A stretch of DNA of 64,000 nucleotides from Marinilongibacter aquaticus (lineage in GTDB: Bacteria > Bacteroidota > Bacteroidia > Cytophagales > Spirosomataceae): the NCBI RefSeq assembly GCF_020149935.1, contig NZ_CP083757.1, positions 2,939,501-3,003,500 on the forward strand, written 5' to 3'. Below are positions 52,303 to 61,247 of this stretch, in pieces; position 1 is the stretch's first letter, and each line of letters begins with the position of its first letter. The notes under the pieces are model-generated. The model did not search any database and was not told where the DNA came from. It saw nothing but the letters and a program-made list of their open reading frames with translations. A program made the position numbers and the translations under genes.

Positions 52303-52310
52303 TACTTTTG
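52303..52310 (+). promoter_or_regulatory. -7 promoter box upstream of the carbamoyltransferase
   Basis: TACTTTTG matches TAnnTTTG exactly, 44 bp before the TTG start. It would give the carbamoyltransferase, DUF5989 and SxtJ-like genes a transcript separate from the SGNH gene. Confidence 0.5.
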
Positions 52311-52354
52311 TTCAAGACCATTTTTAAATGAACACATAACCTCATAATAAAAAA

Positions 52355-54220
52355 TTGAAGATTCTTGGTATATCCGCGTATTACCATGATTCCGCGGCTG
52401 CATATGTAGAAAATGGTCAAATTTTGGCCGCAGCTCAGGAAGAAAGGTTTACTAGGAAAAAGCATGACCCGGGTTTTCCGCATCATGCCATATTGCACTG
52501 CCTTAAGTACGGAGGGGTGAGTCTGTCTGATCTGGATGCGATTGTATTTTACGACAAGCCCATGCTCAAAATGGAGAGGCTTTTGGAAACTTACTATGCT
52601 TTTTCTCCAAAGGGTTTACGGTCTTTCCTTACGGCGATTCCTGTGTGGTTAAAGGAGAAGATGTTTCTTAAGCGGATGCTTTATAAAGAGCTTTTCGAAA
52701 TAGAAATATTCGACAAGAAGAAAGTAAAGCTTCTTTTTCCAGAGCATCATCTTTCTCACGCAGCTTCGGCCTTTTACCCTTCTTCGTTCGAAGAGGCCGC
52801 CATATTGACATTGGATGGAGTGGGCGAATGGGCCACGGCCTCCATTGGCTACGGCAAAGGGAAGCGTATTCGGATATTGAATGAGCTGAAATTTCCGCAT
52901 TCTTTGGGGCTACTGTATTCGGCATTTACCTATTTCTTGGGTTTCAAAGTAAATTCTGGCGAGTACAAATTGATGGGTTTGGCCCCATATGGCAGGCACG
53001 GTTCGGATGAAGTTGAAGATTATAAAAGAAAGATAAAAAATGAGCTGATCCAGGTATATGGCGATGGTTCAATTTGGCTGAATCAGGTATATTTCAATTA
53101 TGCCACAGGCCTCAGAATGGTTCACGAAGACAAGTGGCAGGCTCTTTTTGGTTTTCCTCGACGAAGCGAAGAGAGTCTTTTGGAGCAAAAACATTGCGAC
53201 TTGGGATTGGCCATTCAAGAGGTGACAGAGGAATTGGTAATTGCTATGGCCAAAGAAGCTCAAAAATTGACAGGTAGTCGGAATCTGGTTCTAGCCGGTG
53301 GCGTGGCCCTCAATTGTGTGGCCAATGGTAAGTTGCAGAATGCGGGAATTTTTGAAGAGGTCTACATTCAACCTGCGGCCGGCGATGCTGGAGGGGCACT
53401 GGGGGCGGCTTTGGCGGCCAATTACTTGTATTTTGACCAAGAGAGAAAGGTAGATACTGTGCAATACGATGCCATGAGCGGTTCGTATTTGGGACCCGAA
53501 TTTTCGGATTTGGATGTCAAATTGATGGCCAAACAATTTGATGCGGTATTAGAAGAATATGGGGAATTTGAGCCTTTATCAGAAAGAACGGCAGGCTTGT
53601 TGGCAGAGGGGAATGTAGTGGGCTGGTTTCAGGGAAGAATGGAGTTTGGCCCCAGGGCTTTGGGAGCTAGAAGCATTCTTGCGGACCCTCGGAACCCTGA
53701 AATGCAAAAGAAACTCAATTTGAAAATAAAGTACCGCGAAGGTTTCAGGCCTTTTGCCCCTTCTGTTTTGGCGGAAGATGTGCAGGAATTCTTCGAGTGC
53801 CCATCGGCTTCGCCTTATATGCTTTTGGTGCATGGGGTACAGAAAAGCAGGCGAAATGCTGTCCCCGCAAATTATGAAGACCTGCCCATTTTAGAAAAGC
53901 TTTATTTCTTAAGGTCGGATTTGCCATCCATTACGCATATCGATTATTCGGCACGGATACAGACTGTGCACAAGGATACAAACCCGAGGTATTATGACCT
54001 GATCGATGCATTCAAAAAGAAAACTGGTGTAGGGGTTTTGGTCAATACGAGTTTCAATGTGCGTGGCGAGCCAATAGTGTGTACGCCAGAGGATGCGTAT
54101 CGCTGTTTAATGCGAACAGAAATGGACTATCTGGTCATTGGCAACTGTTTATTCGAAAAGAAAAAGCAGCCTGAGTGGGAAGAAAAACAGAATTGGCAGG
54201 AAGAATTTACCCTAGATTAA
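52355..54220 (+). CDS. O-carbamoyltransferase (NodU/CmcH/SxtI family)
   Basis: A 621-residue enzyme starting at TTG (52355), required by the conserved KILGISAYYHDSAAAYVENG. The N-terminal Kae1/YrdC-like domain has the metal-binding HHLSHAASAF and LDGVGEWATASIG; a central LVLAGGVALNCVANGKL is shared with the ASKHA fold; the C-terminal domain contains FGPRALGARSILADPR, where carbamoyl-adenylate is used. Such enzymes move a carbamoyl group from carbamoyl phosphate, via the adenylate, to a hydroxyl on a sugar, antibiotic or toxin. Here it is flanked by SGNH, DUF5989 and SxtJ-like genes, the set seen with SxtI, so the acceptor is probably a surface glycan or metabolite made elsewhere. Confidence 0.92.
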   Translation: MKILGISAYYHDSAAAYVENGQILAAAQEERFTRKKHDPGFPHHAILHCLKYGGVSLSDLDAIVFYDKPMLKMERLLETYYAFSPKGLRSFLTAIPVWLKEKMFLKRMLYKELFEIEIFDKKKVKLLFPEHHLSHAASAFYPSSFEEAAILTLDGVGEWATASIGYGKGKRIRILNELKFPHSLGLLYSAFTYFLGFKVNSGEYKLMGLAPYGRHGSDEVEDYKRKIKNELIQVYGDGSIWLNQVYFNYATGLRMVHEDKWQALFGFPRRSEESLLEQKHCDLGLAIQEVTEELVIAMAKEAQKLTGSRNLVLAGGVALNCVANGKLQNAGIFEEVYIQPAAGDAGGALGAALAANYLYFDQERKVDTVQYDAMSGSYLGPEFSDLDVKLMAKQFDAVLEEYGEFEPLSERTAGLLAEGNVVGWFQGRMEFGPRALGARSILADPRNPEMQKKLNLKIKYREGFRPFAPSVLAEDVQEFFECPSASPYMLLVHGVQKSRRNAVPANYEDLPILEKLYFLRSDLPSITHIDYSARIQTVHKDTNPRYYDLIDAFKKKTGVGVLVNTSFNVRGEPIVCTPEDAYRCLMRTEMDYLVIGNCLFEKKKQPEWEEKQNWQEEFTLD

Positions 54221-54240
54221 CTTAAAGCAAGAAAAGTATT

Positions 54241-54390
54241 ATGGAGTTTTTACAAGACTTATTCAATTTTTTGAGAGAAAGGAAAAAGTGGTGGCTTACA
54301 CCCGTCATTTTGGTGCTTTTGCTAATCGGTGTGCTCATCGTTGTGGGTGGAGGTTCAGCAATTGCCCCTTTCATTTATACACTCTTTTGA
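54241..54390 (+). CDS. DUF5989 small membrane protein (SxtK-like)
   Basis: A 49-residue protein: an amphipathic start with a basic patch (MEFLQDLFNFLRERKKWW), one membrane helix (VILVLLLIGVLIVVG) and the end GSAIAPFIYTLF, which is the DUF5989 signature. The gene is normally next to carbamoyltransferases, as here: it begins 20 bp after the carbamoyltransferase stop and ends 3 bp before the SxtJ-like gene. Its role is unknown; the size and constant neighbourhood suggest a membrane subunit that docks the enzyme. Confidence 0.85.
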   Translation: MEFLQDLFNFLRERKKWWLTPVILVLLLIGVLIVVGGGSAIAPFIYTLF

Positions 54391-54393
54391 TCG

Positions 54394-54756
54394 ATGGATA
54401 AACAGAATTACTGGCAGACAATCTTGGTGATAGTAGTGGGCTTTTTGGTCCTGCATTTTGTGTTTTCTTCGAATGGATTGCTGTACTTGGCTTTAGGGGT
54501 TGGGGTGTTCAGTTTGGTATCTCGTTTTTTCGCAGAAAACTTGGTGAAAATATGGGGAAAAGTTGGCGAAGTATTGGGGCGAATTAACGGCACTATATTG
54601 CTCAGCCTTATTTTTTTCTTGTTCCTTACGCCAATCGCATTTTTAATGAAATTGCTGTCGAAAGCCGATGCCATGCAATTGAAAAAGCCGGAATCTTCAA
54701 ATTACTCAACCCGAAACCATGAGTATACAGCCAAGGATATGGAGAATATTTGGTAA
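54394..54756 (+). CDS. SxtJ-family membrane protein
   Basis: A 120-residue protein with three predicted membrane helices (around 8-27, 28-45 and 66-86) and a polar C-terminal tail. The segment FFAENLVKIWGKVGEVLGRIN followed by a helix ending in FLTPIAFLMKL is typical of SxtJ proteins, known from saxitoxin clusters and from other carbamoyltransferase loci; no function has been established. It starts 3 bp after the DUF5989 gene, so the two are surely co-expressed. Confidence 0.8.
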   Translation: MDKQNYWQTILVIVVGFLVLHFVFSSNGLLYLALGVGVFSLVSRFFAENLVKIWGKVGEVLGRINGTILLSLIFFLFLTPIAFLMKLLSKADAMQLKKPESSNYSTRNHEYTAKDMENIW

Positions 54757-54814
54757 AAAAAAACCTCCAATGATTGCTCAGAGGAGGGATGTTCATTAGG
54801 GTGTAAGCTGGTTC

Positions 54815-56155
54815 TTAGATGTATTGATTGAGAATCATTTCGTAAAGCTCTTGTTTACCGCTAATTTGTGCAGGCTCTCCAACTTCGTGAGCGATTTTGC
54901 TCAAATCTTCAAGGCCAAGTTGACCATTTTCGAATTTCTGTCCATTTCCAGACAAGAACGAGGCATAGCGATCGGCACGCATTTTCTTGTAAGGCGACTT
55001 CTCCAAAATGTCATTTGCAATAAGCAATGCACGGGCAAAAGTGTCCATACCACCGATATGTGCGATGAAAATATCTTCAAGGTCTGTTGAGTTTCTTCGT
55101 GTTTTGGCGTCGAAGTTTACGCCTCCGGTTTTGAATCCACCAGCTTCCAAAATCACTAACATCGCCTCGGTTACTTCGTACAAATCCACAGGGAATTGAT
55201 CCGTATCCCATCCGTTTTGATAATCGCCGCGGTTGGCATCAATAGAGCCCAGCATGCCTGCATCCGCAGCCATTTGTAATTCATGGGCAAAAGTATGGCC
55301 AGCTAATGTGGCATGGTTCACCTCTACGTTGATAGCGAAATCTTTCGAAAGCCCTTGTTGGTTCAAGAAACCGATTACGGTTTGTGAATCGAAATCGTAT
55401 TGATGCTTAGAAGGTTCGGCGGGCTTGGGCTCGATATAATAAGTGCCCTCGAAGCCTTGTTTACGGCCATATTCCGAGGCCATTCTCAAGAATTGTCCCA
55501 TATGATCAAGCTCGGCCTTGGTATTGGTGTTTAGCAAGGACATATAGCCTTCTCTTCCCCCCCAAAACGTATATCCTTCACCGCCTAGCTCAATTGTCGC
55601 GTCGATGCAATTTTTCACCTGCAAGCCGGCATGAGCCACTACCTCGAAATTCGGGTTTGTAGAAGCTCCGTTCATGTACCTTGGATTGGAGAAAAGGTTG
55701 GCCGTTCCCCAAAGCAATTTCACGCCAGAGGCCGCCTGCTTTTGCTTGGCGTAGTCGACCATCTTGCGAAGGTTGCTCTCGTATTCTTTCAAAGAGTTTC
55801 CTTCGGGAGACATGTCCACATCGTGGAAACACCACCATCCGGCACCCAATTTTGTAAAGAATTCGAAGGCCGCGTCCATTTTGTCGTGAGCAGCAGCGAG
55901 AGCGTCGCCTTTGGCATCCCACGGGAAAAGTTTAGTGCCCGGCCCGAAAGGGTCGCCGCCCGTTCCGCAGAATGTATGCCAATACGCAACTGCAAAGCGA
56001 AGATGATCACGTAGGGTTTTGCCTGCGACTACTTTGTTTTCGTCGTAGAATTTAAAAGCAAGTGGGTTGTCAGACTCACGGCCTTCAAATTGTATTGGCT
56101 TTTGTACAAATGGAAAGTATTCCTTGTCTCCTAAAGTAAGGCTAAGATGGCCCAT
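54815..56155 (-). CDS. xylA: Xylose isomerase
   Basis: A 446-residue class II xylose isomerase, converting D-xylose to D-xylulose. The catalytic His is in [12 protein letters not shown], the metal ligands appear in [16 protein letters not shown] and [17 protein letters not shown], and [15 protein letters not shown] supplies another Glu. Length is normal. No xylulokinase or regulator is adjacent; the aquaglyceroporin gene lies 76 bp upstream on the same strand and may share the transcript. Confidence 0.94.
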   Translation of the reverse strand: MGHLSLTLGDKEYFPFVQKPIQFEGRESDNPLAFKFYDENKVVAGKTLRDHLRFAVAYWHTFCGTGGDPFGPGTKLFPWDAKGDALAAAHDKMDAAFEFFTKLGAGWWCFHDVDMSPEGNSLKEYESNLRKMVDYAKQKQAASGVKLLWGTANLFSNPRYMNGASTNPNFEVVAHAGLQVKNCIDATIELGGEGYTFWGGREGYMSLLNTNTKAELDHMGQFLRMASEYGRKQGFEGTYYIEPKPAEPSKHQYDFDSQTVIGFLNQQGLSKDFAINVEVNHATLAGHTFAHELQMAADAGMLGSIDANRGDYQNGWDTDQFPVDLYEVTEAMLVILEAGGFKTGGVNFDAKTRRNSTDLEDIFIAHIGGMDTFARALLIANDILEKSPYKKMRADRYASFLSGNGQKFENGQLGLEDLSKIAHEVGEPAQISGKQELYEMILNQYI

Positions 56156-56231
56156 AGTAATTGATGTTTCTGGTTAATAAGTGTCAAATCTACAATTAAA
56201 AAAAGTGATTGGCAATTATTCAAGATTTTTT

Positions 56232-56948
56232 TCAATATATCTTAAACAATAAAAGCGTAAATGCAGCCAATACCGCTCCAATACAAGGGCCAACCACGGG
56301 AATCCACGCATACGGCCAATTGTTGCCCCCTTTGCCTGCAATGGGCAGAATGGCGTGTGCAATTCGCGGGCCGAGGTCGCGTGCCGGATTGATGGCATAG
56401 CCCGTGGTGCCGCCAAGCGATAAGCCGATAGACCATACCAAAATGCCCACGAAGAACGGTTTTAGTCCGGAGCTGGCTTCGGCATAAATGGCCATGACGC
56501 CGATAATGAGGACGAAGGTCCCGATTATCTCACTTACCACATTGGCCAAAGTGCTGGGTATAGCAGGGCCAGTTGAAAATACGCCCAATTTTGTGCCTTG
56601 ATCGGTTGTGGCTTTCCAATGCGGAAGATACATAAGCCAAACGGCTGTGGCCCCTAAAATGGCCCCGATGAACTGAGCGGAAATGAAAGGGAGCAAGTCC
56701 GTGTATTGCCCAGAGTGTACGGCCAAAGCCAATGTGACGGCCGGGTTGAGGTGAGCTCCTTCACTGCCAAACTTTTGAGCTACAAATATGGCCATGGCTA
56801 CGGCAAAGCCCCAGCCTGTTGTCGTCACTATCCATCCAGAGTTGTTTCCGTAAGTTTTTGTTAATGAGGTGTTTGCGTTAACTCCGCCACCCAGCAATAT
56901 GAGAATAAAGGTACCGACGAGTTCTCCGGCAAAGTTTGTTGTGTCCAT
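56232..56948 (-). CDS. Aquaporin / glycerol facilitator (MIP family)
   Basis: A 238-residue channel with six membrane helices and two NPA half-helices: LNPAVTLALA and INPARDLGPR. The Asp after the second NPAR is the mark of glycerol-conducting GlpF-type channels rather than strict water channels. It sits just upstream of xylA with the same direction; it may let glycerol or small polyols through, but the pairing with xylose use is not explained. No glycerol kinase is nearby. Confidence 0.88.
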   Translation of the reverse strand: MDTTNFAGELVGTFILILLGGGVNANTSLTKTYGNNSGWIVTTTGWGFAVAMAIFVAQKFGSEGAHLNPAVTLALAVHSGQYTDLLPFISAQFIGAILGATAVWLMYLPHWKATTDQGTKLGVFSTGPAIPSTLANVVSEIIGTFVLIIGVMAIYAEASSGLKPFFVGILVWSIGLSLGGTTGYAINPARDLGPRIAHAILPIAGKGGNNWPYAWIPVVGPCIGAVLAAFTLLLFKIY

Positions 56949-56965
56949 TTCAAAGGGTTTTTCGG

Positions 56966-56995
56966 GTTGATATATTGGGCAATTTACTAATTTTG
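56966..56995 (+). promoter_or_regulatory. Promoter of purB
   Basis: GTTG (56966-56969), 18 bp, then TAATTTTG (56988-56995): a good -33/-7 pair. The TTG start codon lies 25 bp further on. Confidence 0.65.
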
Positions 56996-57020
56996 CGGCT
57001 CAACAAAAGTTAAATTCCTT

Positions 57021-58358
57021 TTGAATACATTGCATTCCATTTCCCCTGTTGATGGGCGATATAGACGTCATACCGAGGCCTTGGCACCTTACTTCTCAGA
57101 GTTTGGCCTGATACATTACCGCGTGCGTGTGGAGATTGAGTACTTTATTGCTCTTTGCGAAATGCCGCTGGAGCAGCTTAAAGATTTTAATAAATCACTT
57201 TATCCGGCTATTCGAGGTGTATACGAGAACTTCTCGGAGGCCGATGCCGAAGCCATTAAGGAGATAGAAAAAACGACAAATCACGACGTAAAGGCGGTTG
57301 AATATTTTATTAAGGAGCAGTTTGCCAAATTGGGAGTGTTGAAGCAAGCGGAGTTTGTGCATTTCGGATTGACTTCTCAGGATGTGAACAATACGGCCAT
57401 TCCGCTCTCATTAAAAGAGGCATCGGAAAACGAACTTTTTCCTATGCTTGATGGAATTTTGAATCAAATTTCCGCACTTGCCGAGCAATGGAAAGATGTG
57501 GCCATGTTGGCCAAAACACATGGGCAGCCAGCTTCGCCCACGCGTTTGGGCAAAGAAATGGAAGTATTTGTGGAGCGTATCGCTGCTCAGTTGGCACAAT
57601 TGAAGGCCGTGCCTTTTTCTGCAAAGTTTGGTGGGGCTACGGGCAACTTTAATGCTCATCATGTGGCTTATCCGAAGCACGATTGGTTGGCTTTTGGAAA
57701 TGGGTTTGTGAATGAGGTGTTGGGTTTGAGCCGAAGCCAAAAGACTACTCAGATCGAGCATTATGATAACTTGGCCGCATTTTCGGATGCTTTGAAGCGT
57801 ATCAATACTATTTTGATAGACTTTTCACGAGATGTCTGGACTTATGTGATGATGGAGTATTTCAAGCAGAAAATCAAAGAAGGAGAAGTGGGTTCTTCGG
57901 CTATGCCGCATAAGGTGAATCCTATTGACTTTGAAAATGCGGAAGGGAACTTGGGTGTGGCAAATGCACTTTTGGAGCATTTTTCAGCTAAATTGCCCAT
58001 TTCCAGATTGCAAAGAGACCTTACCGATTCTACGGTACTGAGAAACTTGGGTGTGCCGATTGCCCATGTGGCCATTGCCATCAAGTCTTTGGAAAAGGGT
58101 ATCGGGAAACTCAATCTGAATAAGGCGGCTATCGATCGAGATTTGGAAGAGAATTGGGCTGTGGTAGCAGAAGCGATCCAAACTGTGCTCAGAAGAGAAG
58201 CTTACCCGAAACCGTACGAGGCTTTGAAGGCATTGACCAGAAAAAATGAAAAGATTACGGAAAAGTCGATCAAGGAATTTATCGAAACACTGGATGTATC
58301 GGATAAAGTGAAATACGAGTTGAAGGCCATTACGCCTTTCAATTATACAGGAATTTAA
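57021..58358 (+). CDS. purB: Adenylosuccinate lyase
   Basis: A 445-residue fumarase/aspartase-superfamily enzyme acting twice in purine synthesis (SAICAR and adenylosuccinate cleavage). The N-terminal LHSISPVDGRYRRHTE and the signature SSAMPHKVNPIDFEN, with the mobile catalytic serine, are those of the E. coli-type PurB. The start is TTG at 57021; no ATG in frame could replace it without losing conserved residues. A terminator closes the gene at 58361-58390. Confidence 0.94.
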   Translation: MNTLHSISPVDGRYRRHTEALAPYFSEFGLIHYRVRVEIEYFIALCEMPLEQLKDFNKSLYPAIRGVYENFSEADAEAIKEIEKTTNHDVKAVEYFIKEQFAKLGVLKQAEFVHFGLTSQDVNNTAIPLSLKEASENELFPMLDGILNQISALAEQWKDVAMLAKTHGQPASPTRLGKEMEVFVERIAAQLAQLKAVPFSAKFGGATGNFNAHHVAYPKHDWLAFGNGFVNEVLGLSRSQKTTQIEHYDNLAAFSDALKRINTILIDFSRDVWTYVMMEYFKQKIKEGEVGSSAMPHKVNPIDFENAEGNLGVANALLEHFSAKLPISRLQRDLTDSTVLRNLGVPIAHVAIAIKSLEKGIGKLNLNKAAIDRDLEENWAVVAEAIQTVLRREAYPKPYEALKALTRKNEKITEKSIKEFIETLDVSDKVKYELKAITPFNYTGI

Positions 58359-58360
58359 TA

Positions 58361-58390
58361 AGGGGGCTTCTTTCGAGAAGCCTTTTTATT
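58361..58390 (+). terminator. Terminator of purB
   Basis: GGCTTCT (58365-58371) pairs with AGAAGCC (58376-58382) over a TTCG tetraloop, then a T run. Confidence 0.85.
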
Positions 58391-58400
58391 TTATAATTTT

Positions 58401-58417
58401 ATGACTAAATTTGTCAT
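58401..58417. promoter_or_regulatory. Candidate operator over the -7 box of the HTH-Fic gene
   Basis: ATGAC (58401-58405) and GTCAT (58413-58417) form an inverted repeat that encloses TAAATTTG (58406-58413), a perfect TAnnTTTG -7 box. A dimeric repressor bound here would block the promoter. The only HTH protein at hand is the gene's own N-terminal domain, suggesting self-repression. Confidence 0.55.
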
Positions 58418-58425
58418 GAATAAAT

Positions 58426-59505
58426 ATGTCAAAAATGAAAAATCTAGGCTTGTACATTCGGAGTTGGAGAGAAATGCAAGGCATGAGCATGCAAAGCTTT
58501 GCCGCACATGTGGGTATAGATCAAGCCTTGGTTTCAAAATATGAGTCTGGCAAAAGGTTGCCTTCGGGCCGCCACTTGCAAGCCTTGTCGGATGCAATGG
58601 GAGTGCCTTTGCAAGATATCCGGAAGGAGTATTTGGCCGATAAGATTGCCGATCTGCTCAAATATGAATTCGAGCCCAAAGAGATATTGATGTTGGCGGA
58701 GAGTCGTGTAGAGTATTTGTCAACCAAAGAAAGCTTGGAAGTGGAAAAACCGAGTGCCGAAGTGCAGGATAAGCTGAACGAGGCCGACCGTTTGAAAGCC
58801 CTTTGGCAAGCGAAAAAGCCTTTGAACAAGGCTCAGCTCGAAAAGTTGAGTGAGTACTTCGATGTGAGTTATACCTTCGACAGCAACCGTATTGAAGGCA
58901 ATACGCTTACGCTTCAGGAAACCCATTTGGTGGTGAATGAAGGAATTACCATTAGCGGGAAAAGTATGCGTGAACACCTTGAGGCCATTAACCATGCCGA
59001 GGCCATTGAATGGGTGCGGCAGCTCAGTTTTGGGCATGACCGTATCGACCGCAGGGCACTTTTGGATATTCATCGCATGGTACTGAAATCCATCGATAAT
59101 GAAAATGCAGGGGTTTTCAGGAAAGTGGGCGTACGGATTTCGGGAAGTGAGCATGTGCCGCCAGACGCACTTCATGTTGAAGAGTTGATGACCGATTTTT
59201 TTGCTTTTTATGCTCGAAACGCGAATGTGCTTCATCCGGTAATCTTGGCTGCCGAATTGCACGAACGTCTGGTGAGTGTTCACCCCTTTGTCGATGGCAA
59301 TGGCCGAACGGCTCGTTTGTTGATGAATTTTGTATTGCTTAGGCAGGGCTATACATTGGCTATTTTGAAAGGGGATTTGGAGTCGAGGTTAGCCTACTAT
59401 AAAGCCTTGGAGCATGTACAGGTGCATAACAATCCCGAACCGTTTTACCATTTGGTATTGGATCGCCTTATTGCCTCTTTGAAAGAGCACTTGAGTCTTA
59501 CTTGA
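58426..59505 (+). CDS. Fic-domain protein with fused N-terminal XRE-type HTH
   Basis: A 359-residue protein. Residues ~1-65 are an XRE-type helix-turn-helix (LGLYIRSWREMQGMSMQSFA, then DQALVSKYESGKRLP). The central and C-terminal parts are a Fic domain with the active-site HPFVDGNGRTAR (His286). An inhibitory helix motif of the [ST]xxxE[GN] kind is present upstream as SNRIEG (Ser153-Gly158), marking a self-inhibited class II Fic. Fic proteins attach AMP or another nucleotide part to target hydroxyls. The fusion of operator-binding domain, inhibitor helix and enzyme in one chain, plus the palindrome over its promoter, suggests a self-controlled switch. Target unknown. Confidence 0.88.
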   Translation: MSKMKNLGLYIRSWREMQGMSMQSFAAHVGIDQALVSKYESGKRLPSGRHLQALSDAMGVPLQDIRKEYLADKIADLLKYEFEPKEILMLAESRVEYLSTKESLEVEKPSAEVQDKLNEADRLKALWQAKKPLNKAQLEKLSEYFDVSYTFDSNRIEGNTLTLQETHLVVNEGITISGKSMREHLEAINHAEAIEWVRQLSFGHDRIDRRALLDIHRMVLKSIDNENAGVFRKVGVRISGSEHVPPDALHVEELMTDFFAFYARNANVLHPVILAAELHERLVSVHPFVDGNGRTARLLMNFVLLRQGYTLAILKGDLESRLAYYKALEHVQVHNNPEPFYHLVLDRLIASLKEHLSLT

Positions 59506-59555
59506 GTGCTTCTTTTATTTTGGTCAACAAACCATGGAGTAATGCGTATTTTGCA

Positions 59556-59563
59556 TAATTTTG
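59556..59563 (+). promoter_or_regulatory. -7 promoter box of the GH20 gene
   Basis: TAATTTTG matches TAnnTTTG, 50 bp before the chosen ATG at 59614. Confidence 0.45.
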
Positions 59564-59613
59564 ATATTTATTATTTTTTTTACTTTACGTGCTCAAACGA
59601 GCTGAAGAAGTTG

Positions 59614-61215
59614 ATGAAACTAAAAGCATTTTTGAGCCTTTTACTCTTGCCATTTTTAAATGGCTTTCTTTTTGCACAGTCGGATATTATCCCGCGTCCT
59701 GCTTTTGTAGCAGAGACTTCGGGCTCTGTGTCTTTTCAAAATGTTTGGATTGAAGGAGAAAATGTTTCTCCTGAATTGCTCTCTTTTTTCAATAAGGAGG
59801 TTGAAAAATATGGGCTGGCCGATACAGGCCAAAAGAGCGGTCTGCCTATTCGCTTTTATTTCGATCTAAGTCTGGAGAAGAGCGAAAGCTACACCTTGAA
59901 GATCGGTAAAGAAGGGGTTGCTGTAGCGGCAAAGGACGAAACAGGGTTGTTCTACGGCTTTCAAACTTTGCTTCAGATGATGAGAAAGAATGCAAAATCA
60001 CGAGAATTGCAGTATTGCATAATAAGGGATAATCCGCGTTATGCTTGGCGTGGCGTAATGTTGGATGAATCGCGTCATTTTTTTGGTAAAGAGAAAGTAA
60101 AACAGATTTTGGATCAAATGGCCATGCACAAATTGAATGTGTTTCACTGGCATTTGACCGACGCCCCGGGTTGGCGAATTGAAATAAAGAAGTATCCTAA
60201 ATTGACGGCCATTGGTGCCATCGGAGATCACAGTCATGCCAACACTTCCGCACAGTTTTATACTCAGGCAGAGGTGTCGGAAATAGTCGCCTATGCGGCA
60301 GAAAGACATATTGAAGTGGTGCCCGAAATAGACATGCCGGGGCATGCCTCTGCTGCAGTATTGGCTTATCCTGAACTTTCTGGTGGAGGTACCGAAAGAC
60401 ATCCAAATTTCACATTCAATCCAGGAAAAGAGGGAGTGTATGCATTTTTGGACGATGTATTGGATGAAGTGGTTCAATTGTTTCCTTCGAAATACATTCA
60501 CATTGGCGGGGATGAAGTGAGTTTTGGCAATGCCGAATGGGAAACCTTGTCTGAGGTGAAAGAGCTGATGAAAAGAGAAAGATTGCACGATCTGACAGAG
60601 GTTGAGCATTACTTTATTCGCCGAATGCAGAAGAAAGTGCATGCTTTGGGCAAAGTGACTTTGGGCTGGGATGAATTGGCCACTTCGGGCGTGCCCAAAG
60701 ATGAAGTGCAATTGATGTGGTGGAGGCATGATAAGCCCGAGGTGCTGAATAAAATTTTGAGCGAAGGTTATGATGTGGTGCTTTGCCCGAGAATTCCTTT
60801 GTATTTTGATTTTAAGCAAATTCAATCTCATGAGAATGGCCGAGTTTGGGGCGAAGAAATTGCGGATTTGCAATCCGTATATGCATTTCCCGAAACGGGA
60901 ATAATTCCTGATAATTTTGGGGCTCAGGTGAGTGGGCTTCAAGCCAACCTTTGGACCGAAAGGTACGATTCTCCTCAAAGCCTTGATTTTATACTTTATC
61001 CAAGAATTGCCGCGATGGCAGAATCTGCGTGGACTTCGGAAAAGCGAAAGGAATGGCCGCTTTTCCAAGAAGTTTTGAAATCGCAATTGAAACTTTACGA
61101 ACAAGACAAAATATACTATTTTGACCCTTTTCGGCCCGATTTTCATCCAGAACCTGAAGGTGCCAAAGGAGAAAATTGGCAAAAACGCCACCTGTTGAAA
61201 ACGCAAACCGATTGA
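59614..61215 (+). CDS. Exported beta-N-acetylhexosaminidase (GH20)
   Basis: The ATG at 59614 (MKLKAFLSLLLLPFLNGFLFAQ) starts a signal peptide; 533 residues. The catalytic pair is Asp300-Glu301 in HIGGDEVSFG. A GH20b-type domain precedes the barrel, and the barrel opens with MLDESRHFFGKEKVKQILD and HWHLTDAPGWRIEIKKYP, normal for the family. It releases terminal GlcNAc or GalNAc from chitooligosaccharides or glycans outside the cytoplasm. The FucP-type sugar transporter gene starts 32 bp later, so the two make an import unit. Confidence 0.93.
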   Translation: MKLKAFLSLLLLPFLNGFLFAQSDIIPRPAFVAETSGSVSFQNVWIEGENVSPELLSFFNKEVEKYGLADTGQKSGLPIRFYFDLSLEKSESYTLKIGKEGVAVAAKDETGLFYGFQTLLQMMRKNAKSRELQYCIIRDNPRYAWRGVMLDESRHFFGKEKVKQILDQMAMHKLNVFHWHLTDAPGWRIEIKKYPKLTAIGAIGDHSHANTSAQFYTQAEVSEIVAYAAERHIEVVPEIDMPGHASAAVLAYPELSGGGTERHPNFTFNPGKEGVYAFLDDVLDEVVQLFPSKYIHIGGDEVSFGNAEWETLSEVKELMKRERLHDLTEVEHYFIRRMQKKVHALGKVTLGWDELATSGVPKDEVQLMWWRHDKPEVLNKILSEGYDVVLCPRIPLYFDFKQIQSHENGRVWGEEIADLQSVYAFPETGIIPDNFGAQVSGLQANLWTERYDSPQSLDFILYPRIAAMAESAWTSEKRKEWPLFQEVLKSQLKLYEQDKIYYFDPFRPDFHPEPEGAKGENWQKRHLLKTQTD

Positions 61216-61247
61216 CCTAATATTAACCCTTATACAAAATACAACCC

